9,462 nt of DNA from DATCIH01 sp036507955 (GCA_036507955.1 DATCIH010000064.1:1-9462); one strand, 5' to 3'. Shown: positions 1 through 6,560, counted from the stretch's first letter. Notes: generated by a model from the letters alone, not told the origin. Made by a program: numbers and translations.

Positions 1-306
1 ACCATCATAATCACTATTATATTTGGTAATAGCCCCTTGAAAGTCTAATTGTAGATTGGCAAAGGCTAGGCTATCGATTTCCCTCATATATTCGAAATCC
101 ATTTTAATAGTGGCTGGAGTTGGTAGCTCAATAGACTTATAATCGATTTTCCCAGATATAAAGTTTAGTTGTTCTAGCTGGGTATATAATAAATCAACAT
201 AGATATTGTACATTTTCCTGCAACATCCAAAAGCTTTTTCAAGATATAGCTTCTGAGCATTGTTTGGCTTTAGTCTATATTTATAACCTTTATTTTTCTT
301 AAGCAT
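1..306 (-). CDS. tnpB: TnpB, RNA-guided nuclease of IS200/IS605 family, N-terminal 102 residues (runs off the left edge)
   Basis: TnpB is the transposon-encoded ancestor of Cas12: with an omega RNA it cuts DNA next to a short motif and helps retain the element. The visible part starts MLKKNKGYKYRLKPN, matching the family opening (basic, YRLxPN, then an FGCCRKMYN segment at residues 26-34). It ends in an IDSLAFANLQLDFQGA segment (77-92) that resembles the conserved 'DSLALANxxxxLxxAF' region. This is the N-terminal wedge/helix-turn-helix part only. The RuvC catalytic Asp/Glu residues and the zinc ribbon would be in the missing 3' part, so activity cannot be judged. The start is ATG at 306, supported by an AGAAGGTG ribosome binding site upstream. 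The identification is by family resemblance from memory and is strong for the family but not for the subgroup. Confidence 0.85.
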   Translation of the reverse strand, partial: MLKKNKGYKYRLKPNNAQKLYLEKAFGCCRKMYNIYVDLLYTQLEQLNFISGKIDYKSIELPTPATIKMDFEYMREIDSLAFANLQLDFQGAITKYNSDYDG

Positions 307-431
307 AGATTTTCACCTTCTTTTGCACATATCCATATTTACAATTTTAGTATGTGTAATTTCAGCAAAAATAAACATGTGTTTTTCTTTTTTTGAGTAT
401 TGAACCTAAGAAAAGAAAGTGCTATCAATCC

Positions 432-450
432 ACCACCTAAAGAGGATGGT
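432..450 (-). repeat. IS subterminal imperfect hairpin with a bulged base (left end)
   Basis: On the plus strand the arms are ACCACCT (432-438) and AGG-A-TGGT (443-450), with loop AAAG (439-442). Seven base pairs form if A446 (a T on the tnpB strand) is bulged out. A bulged T in a short stem near the end is a hallmark of IS608-type ends bound by TnpA. It lies 18 nt inside the proposed insertion boundary and about 125 nt upstream of tnpB. It does not look like a terminator because no T-run follows on either strand. Confidence 0.65.
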
Positions 451-460
451 CGAATTCAGC

Positions 461-586
461 TCATTTTGTTAAATTAGCATTAGAAATTCTATCTTTCTCC
501 GCTGTAATGAGCATCCATTCCTTACCTATTAGCCTAAACGTACTTTTTTCCAATTCTTCAGGTTTGATTTCTATAAATTTATTCAT
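461..586 (-). pseudogene. Flavin reductase family protein, N-terminal remnant cut by the IS
   Basis: Starting at ATG 586, the frame encodes 41 residues beginning MNKFIEIKPEELEKSTFRL and continuing IGKEWMLITAEKD. That is the characteristic opening of the clostridial flavin reductase-like (FMN-binding split barrel, flavoredoxin-type) family, whose members are about 170-200 residues. The family would continue with a segment like 'GKxNxMTASWGG'. Here it changes to RISNANLTK and stops at a TGA (461-463) that lies inside the proposed IS end. Host-derived sequence therefore probably covers 469-586. An AAGGAG site precedes the ATG at a long 13-nt spacing. A TATAAT at 636-641 (minus) could be its -10, without a good -35. 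The missing C-terminal portion should lie on the far side of the IS, outside the window. The product is certainly non-functional as it stands. Confidence 0.75.
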
Positions 587-685
587 AATATAATCATATC
601 TCCTTTTATAATATAAATTACCATGTAGAATATACATTATATTTATCTCGTAAAATTCTATCCGATTAACATATATCTATGTATT

Positions 686-1184
686 TCATGGCTTTTCTCC
701 ATTTTGGGCTCCTTCCTTTAATATCTTCCATCTGTTTTTATAAATGTATTGGTTTATTATAAAACCTAAAATGCAACCTAGGGTATTTAAAATAACATCA
801 TCAATATCTAATACACCCACATTTAAAATATACTGACCAATCTCTAGACCCATTATTATAAGTACACAAGGTATTAATATAGAAATAAACTTGCGTTTTC
901 CTTTAAATAGAAAGGATATAAAAAATCCTAAGGGGGATAAAGGTAATTATATTTGCTATAAGATTTATAAAGATTGTATGAAAACTGTAAGCTGAAGCAT
1001 TTAAAAGAAATTGCATAATCGTCTTAAAGGGATAAAAATTATATCTTCTAGCTCCATTATAGCTACGATAAGGACCAATAAATACTTCCCATAGCATTAA
1101 ACAGGAATACATAAAGAACAGGATATATAAAGAGGAGGTAATATACTTTTTATATATCCTATGATAAATTACTTTCATTTTCAA
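686..1184 (-). pseudogene. VanZ-family membrane protein, frameshifted
   Basis: Two frames join into one VanZ-like protein of about 165 residues. The first (1184 down to the C5/G5 run at 932-936) encodes four-helix-bundle-type hydrophobic segments and the family's 'FIGPYRSYNGARRYNFYPF' region. The second resumes as LGFFISFLFKGKRKF and carries the signature DIDDVILNTLGCILGF before a TGA at 686-688. One extra C in a run of five (minus strand) explains the break: four Cs would read FIP-LGFF continuously. As sequenced, the first frame ends in the aberrant tail LRIFYILSI at 903. The start is probably TTG at 1184 (AAGGTAGG upstream, about 9 nt), with an ATG two codons later. VanZ-like proteins are integral membrane proteins of mostly unknown role; the founding member gives low-level teicoplanin resistance. 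This may be a genuine pseudogene, a phase-variable tract or a sequencing error. Confidence 0.8.
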
Positions 1185-1221
1185 TATTTCAAACCTACCT
1201 TTACTACTACATTATTAAATA

Positions 1222-1698
1222 CTAACCATTTAAGGAGGTATAGTATTCCCCCGCACCAATCTTTTTAAAGGAGGTTAAATTGGTTTTCAAATATCTAATG
1301 AAAAAATACTTTTCAAGATATTCTAAAATAAAGATACAAAGAAAAAATAAGGTTATTGCTATGTAGAATCTGTTAACTAAATTCGTATGAAGAAAAAAAT
1401 CTAAGGTTACTAGCAGTAACAATAACCCAGGATATAAGTAATGCATAAATCCTTGCTCATAAAAGGCTACTGAAATCAAGGAGTTCTTTTTCCCCTTAGA
1501 TATAGTGGCATCTATAGAACCAAATATAGAAAGCAGACCATTTCTAGTAATCCTTATAAAATTACAGTCATCATATTCTGCAATTTCTACATTACAATTA
1601 TGGCTTTTATATTCATTAAAGCAGGAACTTACTTCTTCTTTATTAGTACTAGTCTTGTAATATTTACTTGCATATTGGTCACCAATTGATATAGCCAT
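1222..1698 (-). CDS. Hypothetical membrane protein with two C-terminal helices
   Basis: I do not recognise this 158-residue protein. Residues 1-85 look soluble, mixed alpha/beta, with three cysteines (26, 35, 45) and a repeated ITRNG/IFGSIDATISKGKK-like basic segment. Residues about 86-104 and 111-128 are strongly hydrophobic and would form a membrane hairpin. A basic, aromatic tail (YFFIRYLKTNLTSFKK) follows and would stay cytoplasmic. There is no signal peptide. The ATG at 1698 is supported by an AGGTGAGAGG site six bases upstream. It sits 37 bp before the broken VanZ gene and 57 bp after a flavodoxin-like remnant, all on the same strand, so it may be part of an old transcription unit. Unlike its neighbours the frame is uninterrupted. 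A small membrane-anchored accessory or sensor role is possible, but nothing in the sequence shows it. Confidence 0.65.
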   Translation of the reverse strand: MAISIGDQYASKYYKTSTNKEEVSSCFNEYKSHNCNVEIAEYDDCNFIRITRNGLLSIFGSIDATISKGKKNSLISVAFYEQGFMHYLYPGLLLLLVTLDFFLHTNLVNRFYIAITLFFLCIFILEYLEKYFFIRYLKTNLTSFKKIGAGEYYTSLNG

Positions 1699-1755
1699 GA
1701 TCCTCTCACCTCAAACTTTATTAAAATATTTTCACCAAGGCCTTTTCCCTTGTAG

Positions 1756-2076
1756 TTAACCTTTATTTTTCCAATATTCTTTGTCTGGATTACCCTGGGA
1801 ATAACCATTCATAAGATTCCTAAATACAACAAACAATAGTTTCGTCTTTAGTGGAGTATGTATTTTCTTGCTTTTCATAGAGCTATAAAAAGCATTTGTT
1901 TTTTCCTTCAAACATTTCTCGTATTTGTCTTGCTTTTTCAGTGGCATATCACTCCAGTTTTTAGCCCAAAGAGTTAAGCCACATTTATATACTTTTGGAA
2001 GCCCCCAATATTTCAAACTTCTTTCTATTGGCTTTATGGCATATTTTGTACCTGTACCAGCGGTTGTAGCTATTAT
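1756..2076 (-). pseudogene. Flavodoxin-like NAD(P)H-dependent oxidoreductase, C-terminal remnant
   Basis: Directly after the stop codon of the AraC gene, and in the same frame, about 106 residues resemble the C-terminal half of clostridial flavodoxin-fold NAD(P)H-dependent oxidoreductases (NADPH-dependent FMN reductase / iron-sulfur flavoprotein type). The visible landmarks are IIATTAGTGTKYAIKPIERS, KYWGLPKVYKCGLTLWAKNW, and the late FRNLMNGYSQGNPDKEYWKNKG. The N-terminal half, with the nucleotide-binding 'GSPRxxGNT' loop, is absent, and no start codon with a ribosome site is convincing; the TTG at 2016 lies mid-domain. Family members usually continue past 'YWKxKGW', so the TAA at 1756-1758 is probably also premature. 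I infer a deletion that removed the 5' part and joined the rest to the regulator's end. Confidence 0.7.
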
Positions 2077-2814
2077 TTATAACCTTCTTAGTTTTCCAGG
2101 GGTGCAGCCATATGCCTTCTTGAATAAGCTACAAAATTGAGACTGACTGGCGAAACAGTTCTCCTCCGAAATACGGGTAATGGAGTAGCTTGTTTCTAAA
2201 AGCATTCGGTGAGCACTTTTTAAGCGAACCTGAATTAGGTATTGATGAGGAGAAAGTCCATAAACCTCTTTAAATATATGCCTAAATCTGTCGTAACTGT
2301 AGTCTGATAATTCTGCTAGGGTTTGATAGTTAATATCAAAAGTATAATTTTCACTTATAAAGCGTTCAATGTGGGATAAATCCAGTTCCTGATTTTCACT
2401 TGAGGAACTCAGCCTTCCTAGACTTACAAATAGATCCATCAAAAGACTTTTAAGCTTAATTTTATAATAAGGGTTTTTCCCTAATAATTCGGTTTTAAGT
2501 AAAAGTAATATTTTTAATATGTCATGAGAGGGGTAGTCTTTATAGATACCATTCTTTAATACAATGGGACATTCTATACATTGGAAACCGATAAATAGTA
2601 CTTCCGTCTCTTTTGTACGTTCCTCATCGTGGAGTGAATTTGGCTCAATGATAGCAAAAGAATTCTGCTCATAGCTATAAGGCTTTCCTCCAATATTAGT
2701 TTTTCCAGAACCAGCCATATAATAAACCAATTCATAGCATTTATGCTTATGAAAGTTAATGTTGCTACCCCCAGGACGAGTAAGGTAGTAGAGGAAATCA
2801 AAGCTACAATCCAT
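2077..2814 (-). CDS. AraC-family transcriptional regulator with N-terminal cupin
   Basis: This 245-residue protein has an N-terminal cupin-like sensing domain (His22, His24 and Glu28 in HKHKCYEL; PNSLH at 58-62). The C-terminal part is a double helix-turn-helix of the AraC type: ENYTFDINYQTLAELSDYSY with RFRHIFKEVYGLSPHQYL, then SITRIS with QSQFCSLFKKAYGCTPGKL. Such proteins bind direct repeats and control sugar, nucleoside or stress genes. I chose ATG 2814 because a GGGAGG site (2826-2831) lies 11 nt upstream. The GTG at 2841 (nine residues longer) has only a weak site, and the ATG at 2823 is too close to it. In the second helix-turn-helix, the normally conserved Gly of the 'GF' pair is Cys220. 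The gene is divergent from the nucleoside hydrolase (135 bp apart) and probably controls it. Confidence 0.9.
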   Translation of the reverse strand: MDCSFDFLYYLTRPGGSNINFHKHKCYELVYYMAGSGKTNIGGKPYSYEQNSFAIIEPNSLHDEERTKETEVLFIGFQCIECPIVLKNGIYKDYPSHDILKILLLLKTELLGKNPYYKIKLKSLLMDLFVSLGRLSSSSENQELDLSHIERFISENYTFDINYQTLAELSDYSYDRFRHIFKEVYGLSPHQYLIQVRLKSAHRMLLETSYSITRISEENCFASQSQFCSLFKKAYGCTPGKLRRL

Positions 2815-2865
2815 TATTCTCATTGCCTCCCAATTAGCCACTTTCTTATATTATCCAGCCACTTA

Positions 2866-2907
2866 ATTATATCATGGGTACTTTTAATCTGCTACAATTA
2901 GTATAAA
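2866..2907. promoter_or_regulatory. Divergent promoter region between the araC-type gene and the nucleoside hydrolase
   Basis: On the minus strand a TATAAT (2866-2871) is placed correctly to be the -10 of the regulator gene. On the plus strand TACAAT (2893-2898) and TATAAA (2902-2907) are -10 candidates for the hydrolase gene. Neither direction has a good TTGACA at 16-18 bp, which fits activator-dependent promoters such as those used by AraC proteins. I could not see a clear direct-repeat operator, so the regulator's binding site is unassigned. Confidence 0.35.
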
Positions 2908-2949
2908 TAACGAATGTAAAATTATAAGAGGTAAAAGGAGTGTACAGAT

Positions 2950-3861
2950 ATGGAGTTTCCCAAATTATCAATTGAAAAACTTATAGAACGTATTCAGGCA
3001 CCTAAGGGAAAAATAAGAATGGTTTTAGATACAGATACTTATAATGAGGTAGATGACCAGTTTGCCTTGGCTTATGCATTAAGATCCCCTGAAAGTATGA
3101 CAGTAGAAGCCATCTATGCAGCACCTTTTCTTAATGATAGGTCTAAGAGTCCTGAGGAGGGAATGGAAAAGAGTTATGATGAAATACTGAAGATATTGAA
3201 GCTTCTTAAAGTACCACAAGAAGGCTCTGTTTATAGAGGCTCTAGGAATTATCTTAAAGATAGTAATACACCTCAAGAAAGTGAAGCTGCTAGGGATTTA
3301 GTTAAGAAAGCTATGACATGTGGGGAGGAGCCATTATATGTAGTTGCTATAGGTGCAATAACAAATGTGGCCTCAGCTATTTTGATCGAGCCAAAGATTA
3401 TAGAAAAGATTGTTGTAGTATGGCTTGGTGGGAATGAGATTACTTATCCACATACTATGGAATTTAATCTTATGCAGGATATTCATGCTTCCCGTCTTAT
3501 ATTTGATTGTGGAGTGCCATTAATTCATCTTCCCTGTAATAGAGTAACTACCCATCTTTTAACAACGGTACCTGAGCTTGAATATTATCTTAAGGGTAAG
3601 AGTGAAATAGGTACATATCTTACAGAAATAGTTAGTAATTATAAAGATAAAGGCTTCGCTTGGTCTAAGGTAATATGGGATATTGTCACTATAGCATGGC
3701 TAATTAATCCAGAATGGGTTTCGACTATCATGGTTCATAGTCCTATTCTGACGGATCATTTAACCTGGAGTTTTGATTCAAAAAGGCATTTTATAAGCAC
3801 TGCAACTGAGCTAGATAGAGACAAAATATTTGGTGACTTATTCAAGAAATTAGCAGAGTAA
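2950..3861 (+). CDS. Nucleoside hydrolase family protein (inosine-uridine-preferring type, atypical subgroup)
   Basis: Members hydrolyse the N-glycosidic bond of nucleosides to base and ribose in the cytoplasm, using a calcium ion held by N-terminal aspartates. This 303-residue protein has the usual family length. It carries the N-terminal D27-T-D29 and D35-D36 cluster (DTDTYNEVDDQFALAYAL), GAITNVASAI (135-144), VVVWLGGN (155-162), an EFN triad (171-173) with a DIHAS segment (177-181), and a C-terminal WDIVTIAWL with Asp244. There are two departures from the classic protozoal enzymes: two extra residues between the Asp pairs, and Trp243 where the catalytic His of 'HD' normally sits. There is no signal peptide. 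AAAGGAG lies 9 nt before the ATG. It is probably regulated by the divergent AraC protein. The substrate could be a modified nucleoside or another ribosyl compound; the family assignment is firm but the substrate is not. Confidence 0.9.
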   Translation: MEFPKLSIEKLIERIQAPKGKIRMVLDTDTYNEVDDQFALAYALRSPESMTVEAIYAAPFLNDRSKSPEEGMEKSYDEILKILKLLKVPQEGSVYRGSRNYLKDSNTPQESEAARDLVKKAMTCGEEPLYVVAIGAITNVASAILIEPKIIEKIVVVWLGGNEITYPHTMEFNLMQDIHASRLIFDCGVPLIHLPCNRVTTHLLTTVPELEYYLKGKSEIGTYLTEIVSNYKDKGFAWSKVIWDIVTIAWLINPEWVSTIMVHSPILTDHLTWSFDSKRHFISTATELDRDKIFGDLFKKLAE

Positions 3862-3872
3862 AATTATAAATG

Positions 3873-3900
3873 AAGATCCACCTGAGCACAGGTGGATCTT
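3873..3900. terminator. Bidirectional rho-independent terminator
   Basis: A perfect 12-bp stem, AAGATCCACCTG / CAGGTGGATCTT, closes a four-base AGCA loop between two convergent genes, 12 bp after the hydrolase stop and 14 bp before the end of the minus-strand serine hydrolase. The stem ends in TT on both strands with AT-rich flanks, so it can serve either direction, although the T-tracts are short. Confidence 0.85.
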
Positions 3901-3913
3901 TAATAGTTTATAT

Positions 3914-5347
3914 TTATAAGAGGGTACCTTTAAATAGTAAATCAATAGGGGTCAAGGATACATTCGTATCAACCTTAACTAACAAACTCCTACCACTAAA
4001 GCTGCAAGTGCAAGTATAACAAAAGGGTGTCTCTACGAATAGCCAAGACATTATAAAGGTGTTTTCATCCCTCCAGGTTCCACTTGCATAAGCCTTTGGT
4101 GACCCTAATAAAATATCTGTCTCATTTGATACCCAAGCTTCTATACCACAAAGGATTTCATGGGTTCCTCTGTTGTCAGTAATTTTAAAGTTACAGGTAT
4201 CTTCATTAAATTCAAAGGACATACTTTCTATTTGAAGTTGATTATCTTCTATTTTATATATTCTGCTTTGAATAGCAGTTTTCTCTATTGATTTAACACC
4301 GAACCTTGGAGGTGAAATATGAAGACGGGCAAGCTTACTATTTAAATTTGACAAGGCTTCATTATTTGATTCCAAACTTCCTTCACTCAGGGCAGGTATT
4401 AATTTATCCCAAATCAGATTTAATATGCCACCTACATCTCCGGAACCACTGGTTATAGCAAGGATCGCATCTTGATCTGGCATAATCACAGCCAATTGAC
4501 CAAAGGCACCGTCTGCCCTATAAACATTAGGTACCTTGCATCTCCAGAATTGATACCCATAACCGCTTTCCCAATCACTATCCAAACTAGTACCATTAGA
4601 AACTTGTTTAGAAGTGGCTTTCTCTATCCAATCCTTAGGAATGAGAGTCTTGCCCTTATACACTCCCTTATCTAAATATAGCTTTCCGAATTTAGCTATA
4701 TCCTCAGTTTTAATGCTAAGGCCAAAGCCACCTGTGTTAATACCCTTTGGACAGGTTTCCCAGGTTGGGTTTTCAATTCCAAGAGGCACAAATATTCTAG
4801 GTTGTAAATATTCAAGTAGGGTTTGTCCAGTTACCTTTTGAATAATTGCAGAGAGCATGTAGGTAGCTGCAGTATTATATACAAAAGGTGAACTAGGAGT
4901 ATGCTCTACTTTTAAAGCTAAAAAGGCCTTGACCCAATCTCCATCCTTTTGCGCTATTACTGCATCTGTGGTATCTTTTTCGTGACCAGTTGCCATGGAT
5001 AATAAATGCTTAACTTCCATCTTTACTAGATTTTCATCCATAACTTCAGGTAAAGACTCTTTGAAAAAGGAAATTACTTTATCTTCTAAAGTTATTAAAT
5101 TCTCTTCTATGGCTAGTCCAATAGCAGTTGAGGTAAAGCTTTTGCTTAAGGAAAAAAGCATATGGGGTAACTCTTCACTATAGGGAGTCCACCAACCTTC
5201 TGACACTACAAAACCATGTCTTAGTAGCATAAAACTATGTAAGCCTAAATTTGCTTTTTCCACAGCTTCTAAAAAATCGGTTATAGCACAGGAGGCAATT
5301 CCTTGCTCTTCAGGGGTACTTCTAGGTAATTTGTTTTCAATACTCAT
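3914..5347 (-). CDS. Serine hydrolase, beta-lactamase family (class C / penicillin-binding fold), long form
   Basis: This 477-residue protein has the class C beta-lactamase fold (Pfam Beta-lactamase). The nucleophile motif is S66-L-S-K69, followed by F-V-Y157-N158-T, the usual general-base Tyr/Asn pair. A late G-Y-G-Y-Q-F-W and R277-A-D-G-A-F-G-Q segment (262-283) matches the family's third active-site wall. After about residue 320 comes a ~155-residue beta-rich C-terminal extension that resembles the extra domain of some 6-aminohexanoate-hydrolase/esterase-like members. There is no signal peptide, so it is probably cytoplasmic and acts on small esters, amides or lactams rather than cell wall. 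I start at ATG 5347 because TAGGAGTG lies 7-8 nt upstream. The in-frame ATG at 5371 has no ribosome site and overlaps the upstream gene. It is the second gene of an operon with the next serine hydrolase, 10 bp away, and ends at the shared terminator. Confidence 0.9.
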   Translation of the reverse strand: MSIENKLPRSTPEEQGIASCAITDFLEAVEKANLGLHSFMLLRHGFVVSEGWWTPYSEELPHMLFSLSKSFTSTAIGLAIEENLITLEDKVISFFKESLPEVMDENLVKMEVKHLLSMATGHEKDTTDAVIAQKDGDWVKAFLALKVEHTPSSPFVYNTAATYMLSAIIQKVTGQTLLEYLQPRIFVPLGIENPTWETCPKGINTGGFGLSIKTEDIAKFGKLYLDKGVYKGKTLIPKDWIEKATSKQVSNGTSLDSDWESGYGYQFWRCKVPNVYRADGAFGQLAVIMPDQDAILAITSGSGDVGGILNLIWDKLIPALSEGSLESNNEALSNLNSKLARLHISPPRFGVKSIEKTAIQSRIYKIEDNQLQIESMSFEFNEDTCNFKITDNRGTHEILCGIEAWVSNETDILLGSPKAYASGTWRDENTFIMSWLFVETPFCYTCTCSFSGRSLLVKVDTNVSLTPIDLLFKGTLL

Positions 5348-5357
5348 ATTATCACTC

Positions 5358-6524
5358 CTAAATTGATCCATATATTACTGATCTTAACCTTGGCTGATGA
5401 AATGCCTCAAAATTAGGTTGCAGCTGTTGCATATAAACTGCTGCTAATTTTTCCTTAGGATCAATTAGCACCCAGGTACCTGCCATACCGCACCATCCGA
5501 ATTCTCCAAGAGAACTATTAGAGCCACCGGCAGCGGGATCTATCATTACTCTTACACCTAACCCATAACCGTAACCAGCTTGATAAGGCCAATCAAAATC
5601 TACCAACTGCTGGGGACTCAAGTGATTGGTGGTCATAAGTTCTATAGTCTTTCCACTAAGTATTTTTACACCATCTAATTCTCCACCATTAGCCATCAGA
5701 TGCGCGAAGCGTCCATAATCACCTAGTGTGGATAATAGACCACCACCACCGCTTTCCATAGTAGCATTTAACTGAAAATCTTCATCCAAATCTGTTATCT
5801 TTGTAAGTTTTCCATCATTAGATCGATCATAAATACTGCAAAGCCTACTCTTTTTATTTTCTGGAATTCTAAAGAAGGTATCTTTCATACCCAGGGGATC
5901 GAATATTTCATCCTTCAAGAATTGGCTAAACTTTTTACCAGAGATCACTTCAATAAGTGCTCCTAATACGTCATGACTAAAGCCATATTGCCAATGGGTA
6001 CCTGGGTCAAAGGCCAAAGGTACTTTCCCAAGTATTTTTGATAATATGCGAACATTTAGCTCATCACCTTCAAGATGAGTTTTTTTATATTCCGCTAGGG
6101 ACCTACTAATCTCTTTTGCAGTTTCCATATTTTCTCCTGGATAAGTTAACCCAGAGGACATGGTAAACAAATCTTTTATAAGTATTGGTTTAGTTGCAGA
6201 GGATACATACAATGCATTATAGGGGGTATAGCGATATACTTGGGAAGCTTTAAATTCCGGTAGATATTCTTCCAAGGGATCATTAAGTAGAAAAAGTCCC
6301 CTCTCATAAAGCATAAGGGCAGCGGCGCAGGTGATAACTTTACTCATAGAATATATTCGGTAAATAGTGTCGGTGGAAATAGCAGTTTTTGTTTCAAGGT
6401 CTGAATAACCGAAGCACTCCTGATACAAGGTTTCTCCTTTATGGGTCACTGAACAGGCACAGCCTGGTGTTCCATTTTCAACAAAACTTTTAAGCAGTGG
6501 ATTTAGTTTGTCAAAGCGATTCAT
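5358..6524 (-). CDS. Serine hydrolase, beta-lactamase family (EstB/LovD-like)
   Basis: This 388-residue protein is the typical length for family VIII esterases and related beta-lactamase-fold hydrolases. The visible catalytic elements are S59-M-S-K62, Tyr180 in WQYGFSHDVLG (the usual general-base tyrosine), and the W344-C-G346 motif in FGWCGMAGT, which replaces the lactamase KTG as in EstB-type esterases. GGGGLLSTLGDYGRFAHL (259-276) is a further family landmark. No signal peptide is present, so cytoplasmic esterase, transesterase or peptidase activity is more likely than antibiotic resistance or wall remodelling. AAAGGAG lies 7 nt before the ATG. It is the first gene of a two-gene operon with another member of the same superfamily; the two are clearly diverged, so this is not a recent duplication. 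An upstream dyad (6571-6609) overlaps the likely promoter. Confidence 0.9.
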   Translation of the reverse strand: MNRFDKLNPLLKSFVENGTPGCACSVTHKGETLYQECFGYSDLETKTAISTDTIYRIYSMSKVITCAAALMLYERGLFLLNDPLEEYLPEFKASQVYRYTPYNALYVSSATKPILIKDLFTMSSGLTYPGENMETAKEISRSLAEYKKTHLEGDELNVRILSKILGKVPLAFDPGTHWQYGFSHDVLGALIEVISGKKFSQFLKDEIFDPLGMKDTFFRIPENKKSRLCSIYDRSNDGKLTKITDLDEDFQLNATMESGGGGLLSTLGDYGRFAHLMANGGELDGVKILSGKTIELMTTNHLSPQQLVDFDWPYQAGYGYGLGVRVMIDPAAGGSNSSLGEFGWCGMAGTWVLIDPKEKLAAVYMQQLQPNFEAFHQPRLRSVIYGSI

Positions 6525-6560
6525 ATAATTACTCCTTTTTCAAATGACTTTTTTCCTTTT

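Larger units (their letters stand above)
1..468 (-). mobile_element. Left end of an IS200/IS605-family (tnpB-carrying) insertion sequence, partial
   Basis: Read on the minus strand, the element begins near 468, has a subterminal hairpin at 432-450, and then carries tnpB from 306 off the left window edge. The hairpin is a 7-bp imperfect stem with one bulged base, the kind of structure that Y1 (TnpA) transposases recognise as single-stranded DNA. A TTTAA pentamer on the minus strand (469-473) sits 18 nt outside the hairpin foot, which fits the spacing of known IS200/IS605 left ends and their target site or TAM. The insertion breaks a flavin-reductase-family reading frame. No tnpA lies between the end and tnpB, so this is either a tnpB-only (IS1341-like) element moved in trans or one whose tnpA lies elsewhere. 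The exact boundary is inferred; the rest of the element, including the right end and guide RNA region, is outside the window. Confidence 0.75.

Noticed and set aside
326..356. CACATA / TATGTG inverted repeat just upstream of tnpB
   Set aside because: Only 6 bp per arm with a ~19-base spacer in AT-rich DNA, so it is expected by chance.
1925..2140. 71-codon open frame on the plus strand
   Set aside because: It overlaps the flavodoxin remnant and the AraC 3' end in antisense and its hydrophobic product looks like a reverse-strand shadow.
2574..2801. 75-codon open frame on the minus strand
   Set aside because: It lies in another frame wholly inside the AraC gene, which has clear domain motifs.
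3079..3276. 65-codon open frame on the minus strand
   Set aside because: It is antisense within the nucleoside hydrolase, and no ribosome site or family resemblance supports it.
4472..5183. Three short plus-strand open frames within the serine hydrolase gene
   Set aside because: They are antisense to a gene with intact catalytic motifs and have no supporting features.
5347..5371. ATG at 5371 as the start of the long serine hydrolase, overlapping the upstream gene by 14 bp
   Set aside because: It has no ribosome binding site, while ATG 5347 is preceded by TAGGAGTG at good spacing.
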